Made by a program: the position numbers and the translations under genes
Shown: in pieces, positions 1 through 6,433 of the stretch
Position numbering within the stretch: position 1 is the first letter of the stretch
Layout: each line of letters starts with the position of its first letter
Assembly (NCBI GenBank): GCA_009705165.1
Contig: WLCU01000002.1
Coordinates: 1 to 15,714, forward strand
Direction of reading: 5' to 3'
DNA length: 15,714 bases
From: Actinomycetota bacterium
GTDB lineage: Bacteria; Actinomycetota; Actinomycetes; Nanopelagicales; Nanopelagicaceae
The notes under the pieces: model-generated
Told to the model about the DNA's origin: nothing
Seen by the model: the letters and a program-made list of their open reading frames with translations, nothing else
The model's database searches: none

Positions 1-396
1 AATAGGCCCGAACCGATCTGCACGTTAAAAATCGACAGACCCCATATTTCTACAAGTTTGATGGAGAGTAAAAATGTTGAAGCTATAAAACTGAATATAA
101 CCTCGGAATGTAACCTGCCTCAGAAATACACAAAAGTTACAGCGCGCATACAGAAGATAGAGAATAACCGTGAAGTGATTGCTAGCAATTTTGTTTCTAG
201 GGTTGCTAATTCCAGCCCAAAATCACCAAAGACAGCCATCTTTAGAAATCTATTTTCAGTTTGTTACCCTGGAATTGTGGTTGCCTATAAAGGCAGTGCA
301 GAGGGATACGTGCTTTTAGAAAATGGCAAGAAAATAGAAGTTGTAGGCACTTCTGGAAAATATGAAGTGGCAAATTGTTCGATAGGTGCACAATAG
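1..396 (+). CDS. Unrecognised beta-rich protein with four cysteines, 5'-partial
   Basis: I do not recognise this protein. The reading frame has no stop from base 1 to the TAG at 394-396, so the visible 131 residues are probably the C-terminal part of a longer gene. An ATG at 61 exists but has no Shine-Dalgarno before it, and the sequence ahead of it reads like more of the same alternating-hydrophobic, strand-rich protein. Four cysteines (visible residues 7, 37, 88 and 126) and many short beta-like stretches suggest one or two Ig-like or similar beta-sandwich domains stabilised by disulfides outside the cytoplasm; this is inference. No membrane anchor or LPXTG-type sorting signal is seen at the C-terminus. 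Codon use is foreign to the window: ATA is common (6 codons after the ATG) and 4 of 6 arginines are AGA or AGG. The next gene starts 4 bases after the stop, so the two are probably co-transcribed. Confidence 0.6.
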   Translation, partial: NRPEPICTLKIDRPHISTSLMESKNVEAIKLNITSECNLPQKYTKVTARIQKIENNREVIASNFVSRVANSSPKSPKTAIFRNLFSVCYPGIVVAYKGSAEGYVLLENGKKIEVVGTSGKYEVANCSIGAQ

Positions 397-400
397 GGTC

Positions 401-901
401 ATGAGCTATTTTGAAGAATGCCTACAGCTAGGAGAATGGCTAAGCGATTCAGACCGTCGTGCACTTTATAAATATCTTCTTGAAAGCAACAGTGAGGCTT
501 ATAGAGTTAATTCGAGCTTCTTATTAGACAATTCACAATTAACAAAGACAATTGCCAATGGAGAAATATTCTATCTGCTAAATAATCGCCGAGTAAGTTA
601 CATGGCGAGAGAAATAGGTTCCGTAGAACTTACTTCAGAGATGCGCAATCTAAAGTTAACTGGGATCCGGTTTTTAGACATCAAGAGACTCAAAAAATTC
701 TTTGCACAGAGCGAGGTCGATGTCATCCAAAACTTTCCACTCCCTGGGTCGAATTCACAAACTCAAGCGGGTTTTGGAATTGATGCGTATCCCTATTACA
801 CGCTTGCGTATTACGCCAATGGAAAAAATTACTTTGTAGGACTTATTAAGAAAATTAAAACTAATGACAAAGAATTGCTTACAAAACTTAGAACATTCTA
901 A
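401..901 (+). CDS. Unrecognised small protein, 166 aa
   Basis: No family is recognised. The N-terminal ~40 residues look helical and charged, and the rest alternates short strands and helices. Aromatic-rich stretches lie near residues 120-145 (several Tyr) and a basic, lysine-rich tail follows. There is no signal peptide or membrane segment, so it is probably a soluble cytoplasmic protein. I chose the ATG at 401, 4 bases after the stop of the preceding gene, which suggests translational coupling. A GTG at 386 in the same frame would add 5 residues and overlap the previous gene by 11 bases; neither start has a good ribosome binding site (AGGG sits only 2 bases before the ATG). Four of ten arginines are AGA, against almost none in kynA of this window, so this gene shares the foreign codon signature of the gene before it. 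It ends 11 bases from the oppositely oriented aldehyde dehydrogenase. Confidence 0.6.
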   Translation: MSYFEECLQLGEWLSDSDRRALYKYLLESNSEAYRVNSSFLLDNSQLTKTIANGEIFYLLNNRRVSYMAREIGSVELTSEMRNLKLTGIRFLDIKRLKKFFAQSEVDVIQNFPLPGSNSQTQAGFGIDAYPYYTLAYYANGKNYFVGLIKKIKTNDKELLTKLRTF

Positions 902-912
902 GAATCCAAGTT

Positions 913-2331
913 TTAGATTTCAACGCCGATGTATTTAGTCTGCAAGAACTCATGAATTCCATCGAAGCCGCCTTCGCGACCAAGACCAGATTGCTTTACT
1001 CCACCAAATGGCGCAGCAGGATCTGAGATAACACCTTTATTAATCGCAACCATTCCTGATTCCATCGCCTCGGCAGTGCGAATTGCGCGACCTAAGCTGG
1101 CAGAAAATACATAACTAATAAGGCCAAACTCGGTGTCATTGGCCAGTGCGATTCCTTCTTCGTCCGTATCAAAGATGACTACTGGTGCTACTGGGCCAAA
1201 GATTTCATGCCCAAGAATTGGATTGTCCTTAGCAACGCTTAGAACTGTAGCTGGATAAAAGGCACCCTCTCCATCTGGAGTTTTTGCGCCAACATGTACT
1301 TTTGCACCGGCTGCAATTGATTCATCAACGATTTGTGCAATCTTATTGCGCTCTTTCATTGATACGGATGCACCAAGAGTTGTTGTGGCATCTGTGCCAC
1401 GGCCCATAACAAAGGCAGACATTGATTTTGTAAGTTCTTCAATAAATTTGTCTGCTATTGGACGTTGTACGTAAATTCGGTTAGCAGAGGTACAAGCTGC
1501 GCCACCATTGCGCATCTTGGCTAGGAGCAACTGTGGAATTGTGATTGCCAGATCAGCATCATCGTGAACGATTACTTGTGCATTTCCGCCAAGTTCCATC
1601 GAGCAGCGAATTACTTTGTCGGCAGCCTCTTTGAGTAATACTCGACCAACTTCAGTTGAACCAGTAAAAGAAAGATTCTTAACGCGTGGATCATGTAACA
1701 TCTTTGAAATCGCTGGACCAGTTTTTTCTGGAAGAACTAAATTAAGTACTCCTTTTGGTAACCCTGCGCGCTCTAAAACATCAACAATGTACATAGCGGT
1801 TAATGGTGTTTCAGTTGCGGGCTTTAAAATCATCGTGCAACCGGCCGCAACTGCTGGGCCAATCTTTCGTGTGGCCATTCCTGCTGGAAAGTTCCAAGGC
1901 GTAATAAGAATAGAAAGGCCAATAGGTTGATGGGTTACAAGGATTCGCTTGTCCCCTGATGGTGATTTACGGAAATCTCCAGGTGTGCGGACTGTTTCTT
2001 CAGCAAACCAACGGAAAAACTCTGCTGCATATGCCGCTTCACCGCGTGCATCTGGCATCGCTTTTCCATTTTCACGAGAAATTAGCGTTGCAATCGCTTC
2101 TAACTCGCTTGTCATAATTTCAAAAGCTTTACGCAAAATCTCAGATCTAAATCGTGGGGCGGTTTTCGCCCACGCAATAGCAGCGGCATCGGCGGCAGCT
2201 ATTGCTGCGTCACACTGTGCATCAGAGGCGAGTGAAACTTCGGCAATAACTGAGTTATCACTTGGATCATGGACAGCAACCTTGCTGGCTCCGTCTACCC
2301 ATTGGCCATCGATATATAACTGTGTATGCAT
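913..2331 (-). CDS. Aldehyde dehydrogenase, succinate-semialdehyde dehydrogenase (GabD-like) type
   Basis: NAD(P)-dependent cytosolic aldehyde dehydrogenase of the ALDH superfamily, most like succinate-semialdehyde dehydrogenase, which oxidises succinate semialdehyde to succinate and feeds the TCA cycle. Numbered from the chosen ATG (472 aa), the Rossmann/cofactor part contains PWNFPAGMATRK (145-156) with Asn147, then KPATETP (Lys170) and FTGSTEVG (222-229). The general base is Glu246 in MELGGN and the catalytic cysteine is Cys280 in GGAACTSANR. EIFGPV (376-381) and PFGGVKQSGLGREGG (441-455) close the fold. The AAEFFRWFAEE stretch and the PWNFP...TRK motif favour the GabD branch over other ALDHs, but substrate cannot be fixed from sequence. 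In-frame starts upstream exist (ATG at 2343, TTG at 2358); 2331 fits the family N-terminus (LYIDGQW soon after Met), though no clear Shine-Dalgarno separates them. No GABA aminotransferase is nearby. It diverges from the potassium permease. Confidence 0.9.
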   Translation of the reverse strand: MHTQLYIDGQWVDGASKVAVHDPSDNSVIAEVSLASDAQCDAAIAAADAAAIAWAKTAPRFRSEILRKAFEIMTSELEAIATLISRENGKAMPDARGEAAYAAEFFRWFAEETVRTPGDFRKSPSGDKRILVTHQPIGLSILITPWNFPAGMATRKIGPAVAAGCTMILKPATETPLTAMYIVDVLERAGLPKGVLNLVLPEKTGPAISKMLHDPRVKNLSFTGSTEVGRVLLKEAADKVIRCSMELGGNAQVIVHDDADLAITIPQLLLAKMRNGGAACTSANRIYVQRPIADKFIEELTKSMSAFVMGRGTDATTTLGASVSMKERNKIAQIVDESIAAGAKVHVGAKTPDGEGAFYPATVLSVAKDNPILGHEIFGPVAPVVIFDTDEEGIALANDTEFGLISYVFSASLGRAIRTAEAMESGMVAINKGVISDPAAPFGGVKQSGLGREGGFDGIHEFLQTKYIGVEI

Positions 2332-2379
2332 AATGGCAAGCATACGCTCAGCCTGCAAGAAGTTGAAGCCGATGCGCTC

Positions 2380-2386
2380 TACGATA
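2380..2386. promoter_or_regulatory. Predicted divergent promoter core with interlocked -10 hexamers
   Basis: TACGAT on the plus strand (2380-2385) and TATCGT on the minus strand (2386-2381) both match the TAnnnT form of a -10 element and overlap, so that base 2381 is position -11 for one and -7 for the other. Predicted start points are about 2392 (towards the permease) and 2374 (towards the aldehyde dehydrogenase), 18 bases apart. The element lies inside a short imperfectly bounded palindrome, CTCTA-CGA-TAGAG (2377-2389). No convincing -35 hexamer was found on either side, so this is a motif-based prediction. Confidence 0.4.
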
Positions 2387-2402
2387 GAGACCTTGAAATA
2401 CG

Positions 2403-2417
2403 TTGCGTTTAACGCAA
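2403..2417. promoter_or_regulatory. Perfect 15-base palindrome, operator-like, ahead of the permease
   Basis: TTGCGTT-T-AACGCAA is a perfect inverted repeat with 7-base arms and a 1-base centre. It lies 5 bases before the permease ribosome binding site. In DNA it is shaped like the binding site of a dimeric regulator; in RNA the 1-base loop makes a hairpin unlikely unless the stem opens. It would sit inside the predicted permease leader and at about -29 to -43 of the predicted opposite promoter, so one bound protein could influence both genes. The regulator is unknown and none is encoded beside it. Confidence 0.45.
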
Positions 2418-2422
2418 ATAAA

Positions 2423-2428
2423 AAGGAG
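2423..2428 (+). promoter_or_regulatory. Strong Shine-Dalgarno for the permease GTG start
   Basis: AAGGAG stands 6 bases before GTG at 2435. It is the clearest ribosome binding site in the window and fixes the GTG as the permease start, in contrast to the leaderless-looking starts elsewhere. Confidence 0.8.
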
Positions 2429-2434
2429 TTCTAA

Positions 2435-4771
2435 GTGCCTAACTCGTGGACTGATGACGCGCCCACACCGGTTGTGCTGCAAGACCACGCACATCTAAAA
2501 GACTCATTTTTTTATACCTTGAAGCGTCGCTTATTAGGTAACCCACTTAATCGACATTCATTAGGTCATCAAAGATTAAGTAAGCGATATGCCCTTGGCA
2601 TTTTATCTAGCGACTGTATTTCATCTTCAGCATATGGATCAGAACAGATTCTCATTGCATTGTTACCTGCCTTTGGTTTGGCTGCTTTTTCAATTCTGAT
2701 GCCAATGACGGCAGTAATTCTTGTAATTCTTACCATCATTACTTTGTCTTATCGCAACGTAATCAATGTGTATACAAAAACTGGTGGCGCTTACATTGTT
2801 TCGCGCGATAACTTCGGTCCAGTAGTTGCACAAATTGCCGCCGTGGCGCTGATGCTTGATTACATCGTGACTGTTGCAATTCAATCTGCAGCCGGTGTAG
2901 CTGCGATTATTTCTACCTTCCCAGGGTTGCACTCGTGGAAAATCCCGATGATTTTATTAGTTATCGTTCTTCTGACATACGGCAACTTGCGTGGAGTTAA
3001 AGAAGCTGGCAAAGCATTTGCAATGCCTACCTATTTCTTTATTGGGTGCATGTTTATTGTCTTTGGTATGGGTATCTACCGAGTCATTAATGGATCACTT
3101 GAAACGCTTGCTACAAATAATCCGGGCGCCGTAGAGCTAGGCGAAGGCCATGGTCTACTTACTTTCGCTGCAATATTTATTCTTCTTCGTGCCTTTGCTA
3201 ACGGTGGCTCTTCCCTAACAGGCCTAGAAGCGATTTCAGATGGTGTTGCGTTGTTCCAGCAACCGGAGCATGTAAACGCACGACGCACTTTATTTATTAT
3301 GAGTGGACTCCTCGGAACCCTAGTTTTAGGTGTTTCCTGGTTTGCCCACAAGATTCACGCCATGCCGTATGAATCAGGTACTCCAACGGTAATTTCACAG
3401 ATAGCTAAGACAATTGTTGGTGACGGTGTCTTTGGTCAGACAATGTTCGTGCTTGTTCAGTTAGCGACAATGTTAATTTTGTTTGCGGGTGCAAATACAA
3501 CATATAGCGCGTTCCCATTGCTCTGTAACTTTGTTGCTACCGATGGATACCTTCCACGCCAATTGACAAAGCGTGGTCACCGATTGGCTTTCTCAAATGG
3601 AATTTTGCTGCTTTCTGGTGGTGGAATCTTTTTAGTCCTATTTACTGCAGGATCTGTCGAGCACTTAGTGGCGTTTTACGCACTTGGCGTATTCACTGGA
3701 TTTACCTTGGCTGGTTTTGGAATGGTTCGCCATGCGTTGCGCCATAAAGAAGGTCAGTGGAAAGCCAAAGTATTTATTAATGGACTTTCTGGATCAATTT
3801 CGCTACTAGTAGTTATTATCTTTGCAGTTGTTAAATTCACTGAAGGTGCTTGGTTAGTTGTAGTAACTGCACCGATTTTAGTTTTAACTTTCTTACGTTT
3901 GCGTCGCCAGTACGACCGCGAACAGGAAGCCCTTGCAGTTAAGGGTCATCAAGAGCGTGCAACTTCAATTACACGCCATGACGTAACCGTTTTAATTGAC
4001 AACGTTGATATTGCAACCGTTGGTGCGATTCGTTATGCGCGCAGCTTAAAGCCGCGTAATTTGGCCGCAGTTCATTTTGTTATTGATGATCGCCATGCGG
4101 AAGAGATTCAAAAAGCTTGGGCTGCCTCTGATGCGTTAGATGATGTAACGCTAGAACTTATCGATTGTCCCGACCGTCGATTAGCTAGTTCTGCACTGGA
4201 TTATGCAATTCGAATGACAGAAAAAGAAGATGTTGAGTTGACGTTGTTATTACCTCGACGTTCTTATTCTCGTTTCTTGGGTCGTTTATTACACGATCAA
4301 ACCGCAGAAGAAATCGCAGCACCAATTTCTCAATTGCCGCGCGTAGTTGCAACCATTGTTCCTTTCGATGTGGATCGAATAACTTCTGGAGAAAAACTAG
4401 AAGTTCATCACGTTCATGAAGAAAAACCTGTTGCTAAACCTTTGGTTGCAACGCCAAAGAAAACTGCTCCAGTAGATATTGAACCAATTAGTCACTATGC
4501 AGAAAATGTTACAAAGATCGGCGAAATTGAATGGCGCAAGCGCGCACAAGTTCAGGGGCGCGTGACTTCAATTAAAACCGCTCCGCGTGGTTCAGCGCCG
4601 GCGCTACAAGTTGAGATTTGGGATGAAACTGGTGGAGTATCGCTTCAGTTCCTTGGGCGTCGTGAAATTGCTGGCTTAGAGGTTGGTTCACAGATGCGCG
4701 CCGAAGGCATGGTTGGTGAAGAAGGTGGATCAATGGTGATTCTTAATCCTTCTTACGAACTTCTTGTATAA
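2435..4771 (+). CDS. KimA-like APC potassium permease fused to USP-like and OB-fold domains
   Basis: A 778-residue membrane protein of the APC superfamily, KimA/YdaO branch, probably a proton-coupled potassium importer. The membrane part spans about residues 58-490 with some 12 hydrophobic segments. Features shared with B. subtilis KimA include LSSD...SSAYG (57-68; Asp60 and Tyr67), LDYIVTV (141-147; Tyr143, Thr146) and SSLTGLEAISDGV (259-271; Thr262, Glu265); from memory these match residues around potassium in the KimA structure. A cytosolic domain of about residues 510-640 resembles the universal-stress-protein-like domain of KimA. After a linker rich in His, Lys, Pro and Val (650-690) comes a C-terminal OB-fold (about 696-778) of the nucleic-acid-binding type (IEWRKRAQVQGRVTSI, then a five-strand pattern). 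KimA itself ends after the USP-like domain, at about 607 residues; the OB-fold is the extra part. In many actinobacteria a separate small OB-fold gene lies near the CeoB/CeoC (TrkA) and permease genes, so this looks like a fusion of those neighbours. Its 3' end overlaps tadA by 29 bases on opposite strands. Confidence 0.9.
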   Translation: MPNSWTDDAPTPVVLQDHAHLKDSFFYTLKRRLLGNPLNRHSLGHQRLSKRYALGILSSDCISSSAYGSEQILIALLPAFGLAAFSILMPMTAVILVILTIITLSYRNVINVYTKTGGAYIVSRDNFGPVVAQIAAVALMLDYIVTVAIQSAAGVAAIISTFPGLHSWKIPMILLVIVLLTYGNLRGVKEAGKAFAMPTYFFIGCMFIVFGMGIYRVINGSLETLATNNPGAVELGEGHGLLTFAAIFILLRAFANGGSSLTGLEAISDGVALFQQPEHVNARRTLFIMSGLLGTLVLGVSWFAHKIHAMPYESGTPTVISQIAKTIVGDGVFGQTMFVLVQLATMLILFAGANTTYSAFPLLCNFVATDGYLPRQLTKRGHRLAFSNGILLLSGGGIFLVLFTAGSVEHLVAFYALGVFTGFTLAGFGMVRHALRHKEGQWKAKVFINGLSGSISLLVVIIFAVVKFTEGAWLVVVTAPILVLTFLRLRRQYDREQEALAVKGHQERATSITRHDVTVLIDNVDIATVGAIRYARSLKPRNLAAVHFVIDDRHAEEIQKAWAASDALDDVTLELIDCPDRRLASSALDYAIRMTEKEDVELTLLLPRRSYSRFLGRLLHDQTAEEIAAPISQLPRVVATIVPFDVDRITSGEKLEVHHVHEEKPVAKPLVATPKKTAPVDIEPISHYAENVTKIGEIEWRKRAQVQGRVTSIKTAPRGSAPALQVEIWDETGGVSLQFLGRREIAGLEVGSQMRAEGMVGEEGGSMVILNPSYELLV

Positions 4772-5201
4772 ATTCTTTTAGCAGTGCGGCGCAATCATCA
4801 GCTAAAACACCCGCTCTGACTTGTACTTTATTCAAGCTTCGCGGATCTCGTAATAAGTCCCAAACTGAGCCAACTGCGCCAGCTTTTTCATCCCAAGCAC
4901 CAAAGATCACTGTTGAGATTCGAGACTGTGCGATCGCTCCGGCGCACATGGGACAGGGTTCAAGGGTTACAACAATTGTGTGATTCTCTAACCGCCACTC
5001 TCCAATTATTTCTGTAGCGCGGCGAATAGCAACAATTTCTGCATGCGCCGTTGGATCATTATGAAGTTCACGTTCATTATGTCCGGTTGAAACAATTTCT
5101 CCTGCAGCATTAACAATGAGTGCACCGACTGGAACATCACCACTTGAACGTGCATTTTGCGCAACTTCTAACGCTGCGCGCATTAATTCTTGATCGTTCA
5201 C
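4743..5201 (-). CDS. tadA: tRNA-specific adenosine deaminase TadA
   Basis: Zinc-dependent deaminase that converts adenosine 34 of tRNA-Arg(ACG) to inosine, allowing one tRNA to read several CGN codons. At 152 residues it is the usual TadA length. The zinc and catalytic motifs are intact: HAEIVAI (His53 zinc ligand, Glu55 proton shuttle) and EPCPMCAGAI (Cys83 and Cys86 zinc ligands). It starts with GTG at 5201, which shares four bases (GTGA) with the stop of the upstream gene, so translation is probably coupled. A role in nucleoside salvage, as for related cytidine/guanine deaminases, is less likely given the TadA-type motif spacing and the partner gene. The 3' end overlaps the permease OB-fold coding sequence by 29 bases. 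Confidence 0.93.
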   Translation of the reverse strand: MNDQELMRAALEVAQNARSSGDVPVGALIVNAAGEIVSTGHNERELHNDPTAHAEIVAIRRATEIIGEWRLENHTIVVTLEPCPMCAGAIAQSRISTVIFGAWDEKAGAVGSVWDLLRDPRSLNKVQVRAGVLADDCAALLKEFIQEVRKKD

Positions 5202-5740
5202 AGTTCCAATAGCTCTGCAAACTGATCGCCAAATCCAAGTCGATTAGCAATCGCCTCAAGTTGTTCGTCAGGGAACAACTCTTCATCATCGCAGAGTGCC
5301 GATATTTCCATTCCGCTTAATCCAAGGTCTGCAAGGATTTCTAGCTGACCAATTGGCCCAGGTTCTTCATCATCTTCAGGAAGTGGAATGTCTGCAATTT
5401 CAAGCAGCTCTTCGGCAACTTCGTAATCTAATGCTGCAGTTATGTCGCTTAAGAAAAGTGAAATATGAGAACCCAGAACTCGAATCAAAATAAAAAACTC
5501 TTCATCAATTGAAATAAGGGCAATCGATCCGCCATTTGTTTGTTGTGCCTTTAGTCGGATAATTACTTGAGCAATGTCATTTGGATCCGGCAATACTCCT
5601 AATGTCCAACGTCCATCTTCATGCCAAGCAATAACACCAATATCTAATTCATTAGTGAGGCTCATTACATCTGGGCCATCATCGGCTAAAGCATCAAACT
5701 CTTCGATGTCTTCTACGAGGTCATCATCGAAATTGGCCAT
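5198..5740 (-). CDS. tRNA adenosine deaminase-associated protein (actinobacterial family)
   Basis: A 180-residue protein that is strikingly acidic: Asp/Glu fill the N-terminal 20 residues and the stretch 121-127, and I count only about five Arg/Lys in all. It matches the actinobacterial family named for its constant position next to tadA; the central strand-rich region followed by LFLSDITAALDYEVA (95-109) is the recognisable core. The biochemical role is unknown; partnership with TadA is inferred from conserved adjacency and, here, from the GTGA overlap that couples the two. I chose the ATG at 5740 because the family begins with a short acidic stretch and because a longer in-frame form starting at 5818 would run into the divergent upp gene. 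No signal peptide or membrane segment; cytosolic. Confidence 0.85.
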   Translation of the reverse strand: MANFDDDLVEDIEEFDALADDGPDVMSLTNELDIGVIAWHEDGRWTLGVLPDPNDIAQVIIRLKAQQTNGGSIALISIDEEFFILIRVLGSHISLFLSDITAALDYEVAEELLEIADIPLPEDDEEPGPIGQLEILADLGLSGMEISALCDDEELFPDEQLEAIANRLGFGDQFAELLEL

Positions 5741-5781
5741 GTCCAGATACTTCCACTCATTGGAAAGGATTGAAAGCCCTG

Positions 5782-5787
5782 TAAGGT
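5782..5787 (+). promoter_or_regulatory. upp start signal: TAAGGT, Shine-Dalgarno or -10
   Basis: TAAGGT ends 7 bases before the upp ATG at 5795. Its AAGG (5783-5786) is a fair Shine-Dalgarno at 8 bases, and the hexamer also fits TAnnnT at a distance expected for a leaderless start. The sequence alone does not decide between the two, but both support 5795 over the in-frame TTG at 5789. Confidence 0.4.
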
Positions 5788-5794
5788 ATTGCCC

Positions 5795-6433
5795 ATGAAA
5801 GTTCACGTTGCCAATCACCCGCTAATTGCTCACAAACTTACTGTTTTGCGAGATGAAACTACTGATTCGCCAACTTTCCGCCGATTAGTTGAAGAACTAG
5901 TAACACTTTTGGCATATGAAGCCACTCGCGATATTCGCACTCACACAGTCGAAATCACAACGCCTGTAACAAAAACTAAAGGCCAAAAAATGGCTGAGCC
6001 AAGACCTGTAGTGGTTCCAATTTTGCGCGCAGGGTTAGGAATGCTTGAAGGCATGAGCAAGTTGATGCCAAATGCGGAAGTTGGCTTTCTTGGAATGGTT
6101 CGTGATGAGACAACTTTGAAGGCAAGTACATATGCGAATCGATTGCCAGAAGATTTAACCGGTCGCCATGTTTTTGTATTAGATCCAATGCTTGCAACTG
6201 GCGGAACTCTGATTGCAGCTTTTCATTATCTGTTAGATCTTGGTGCAACTGAAATTACTGCAATCTGTATTTTATCTGCGCCCGAAGGCGTCAAGGCAGT
6301 TGAATCTGAGTTTTCTGGAAGCAAGGTGCCGATCAATATCGTTACTGGTGCACTCGATGAAAAATTAAATGAGCATGGATACATTGTTCCTGGTTTAGGC
6401 GATGCGGGCGATCGTTTATACGGAGTTGTATAA
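5795..6433 (+). CDS. upp: Uracil phosphoribosyltransferase
   Basis: Type I phosphoribosyltransferase that joins uracil and PRPP to make UMP, the salvage route for free uracil, in the cytosol. The 212 residues are a normal length. Diagnostic parts are PILRAGLGM (75-83), the PRPP-binding loop [10 protein letters not shown] (129-138) and the C-terminal uracil-binding [12 protein letters not shown] (199-210). The ATG at 5795 is preferred over TTG at 5789 because it is preceded by AAGG at 8 bases and gives the usual N-terminus. It diverges from the tadA pair across a 54-base gap and its stop codon abuts the malic enzyme ATG, making it the first gene of a three-gene operon. Confidence 0.96.
   Translation: MKVHVANHPLIAHKLTVLRDETTDSPTFRRLVEELVTLLAYEATRDIRTHTVEITTPVTKTKGQKMAEPRPVVVPILRAGLGMLEGMSKLMPNAEVGFLGMVRDETTLKASTYANRLPEDLTGRHVFVLDPMLATGGTLIAAFHYLLDLGATEITAICILSAPEGVKAVESEFSGSKVPINIVTGALDEKLNEHGYIVPGLGDAGDRLYGVV

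Noticed and set aside
1..60. 3' end of a tRNA or tmRNA at the left edge
   Set aside because: No T-arm (GTTCRANYC) followed by an acceptor strand was found; the bases are better explained as open coding frame.
1..901. A polymorphic toxin and immunity pair
   Set aside because: The arrangement (large open frame then small soluble gene) would fit, but no nuclease, deaminase or other toxin motif is seen in the first product and nothing marks the second as an immunity protein.
897..915. Terminator between the second gene and the aldehyde dehydrogenase
   Set aside because: No GC stem with a T-run; only weak AT pairing over an 11-base gap.
2332..2434. A ydaO-type c-di-AMP riboswitch ahead of the KimA-like gene
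   Set aside because: The whole divergent gap is only about 100 bases, and the predicted permease leader about 43; the riboswitch needs well over 100 bases, and its conserved core is not visible.
1949..2434. 161-codon open frame antisense to the aldehyde dehydrogenase, ending just before the permease start
   Set aside because: It mirrors strongly conserved ALDH codons, its product is low-complexity Ala/Ser-rich, and no start signal supports it.
5741..5818. Longer form of the TadA-associated protein starting at 5818
   Set aside because: It would overlap the first codons of divergent upp, and its extra 26 residues lack the acidic character of the family start.
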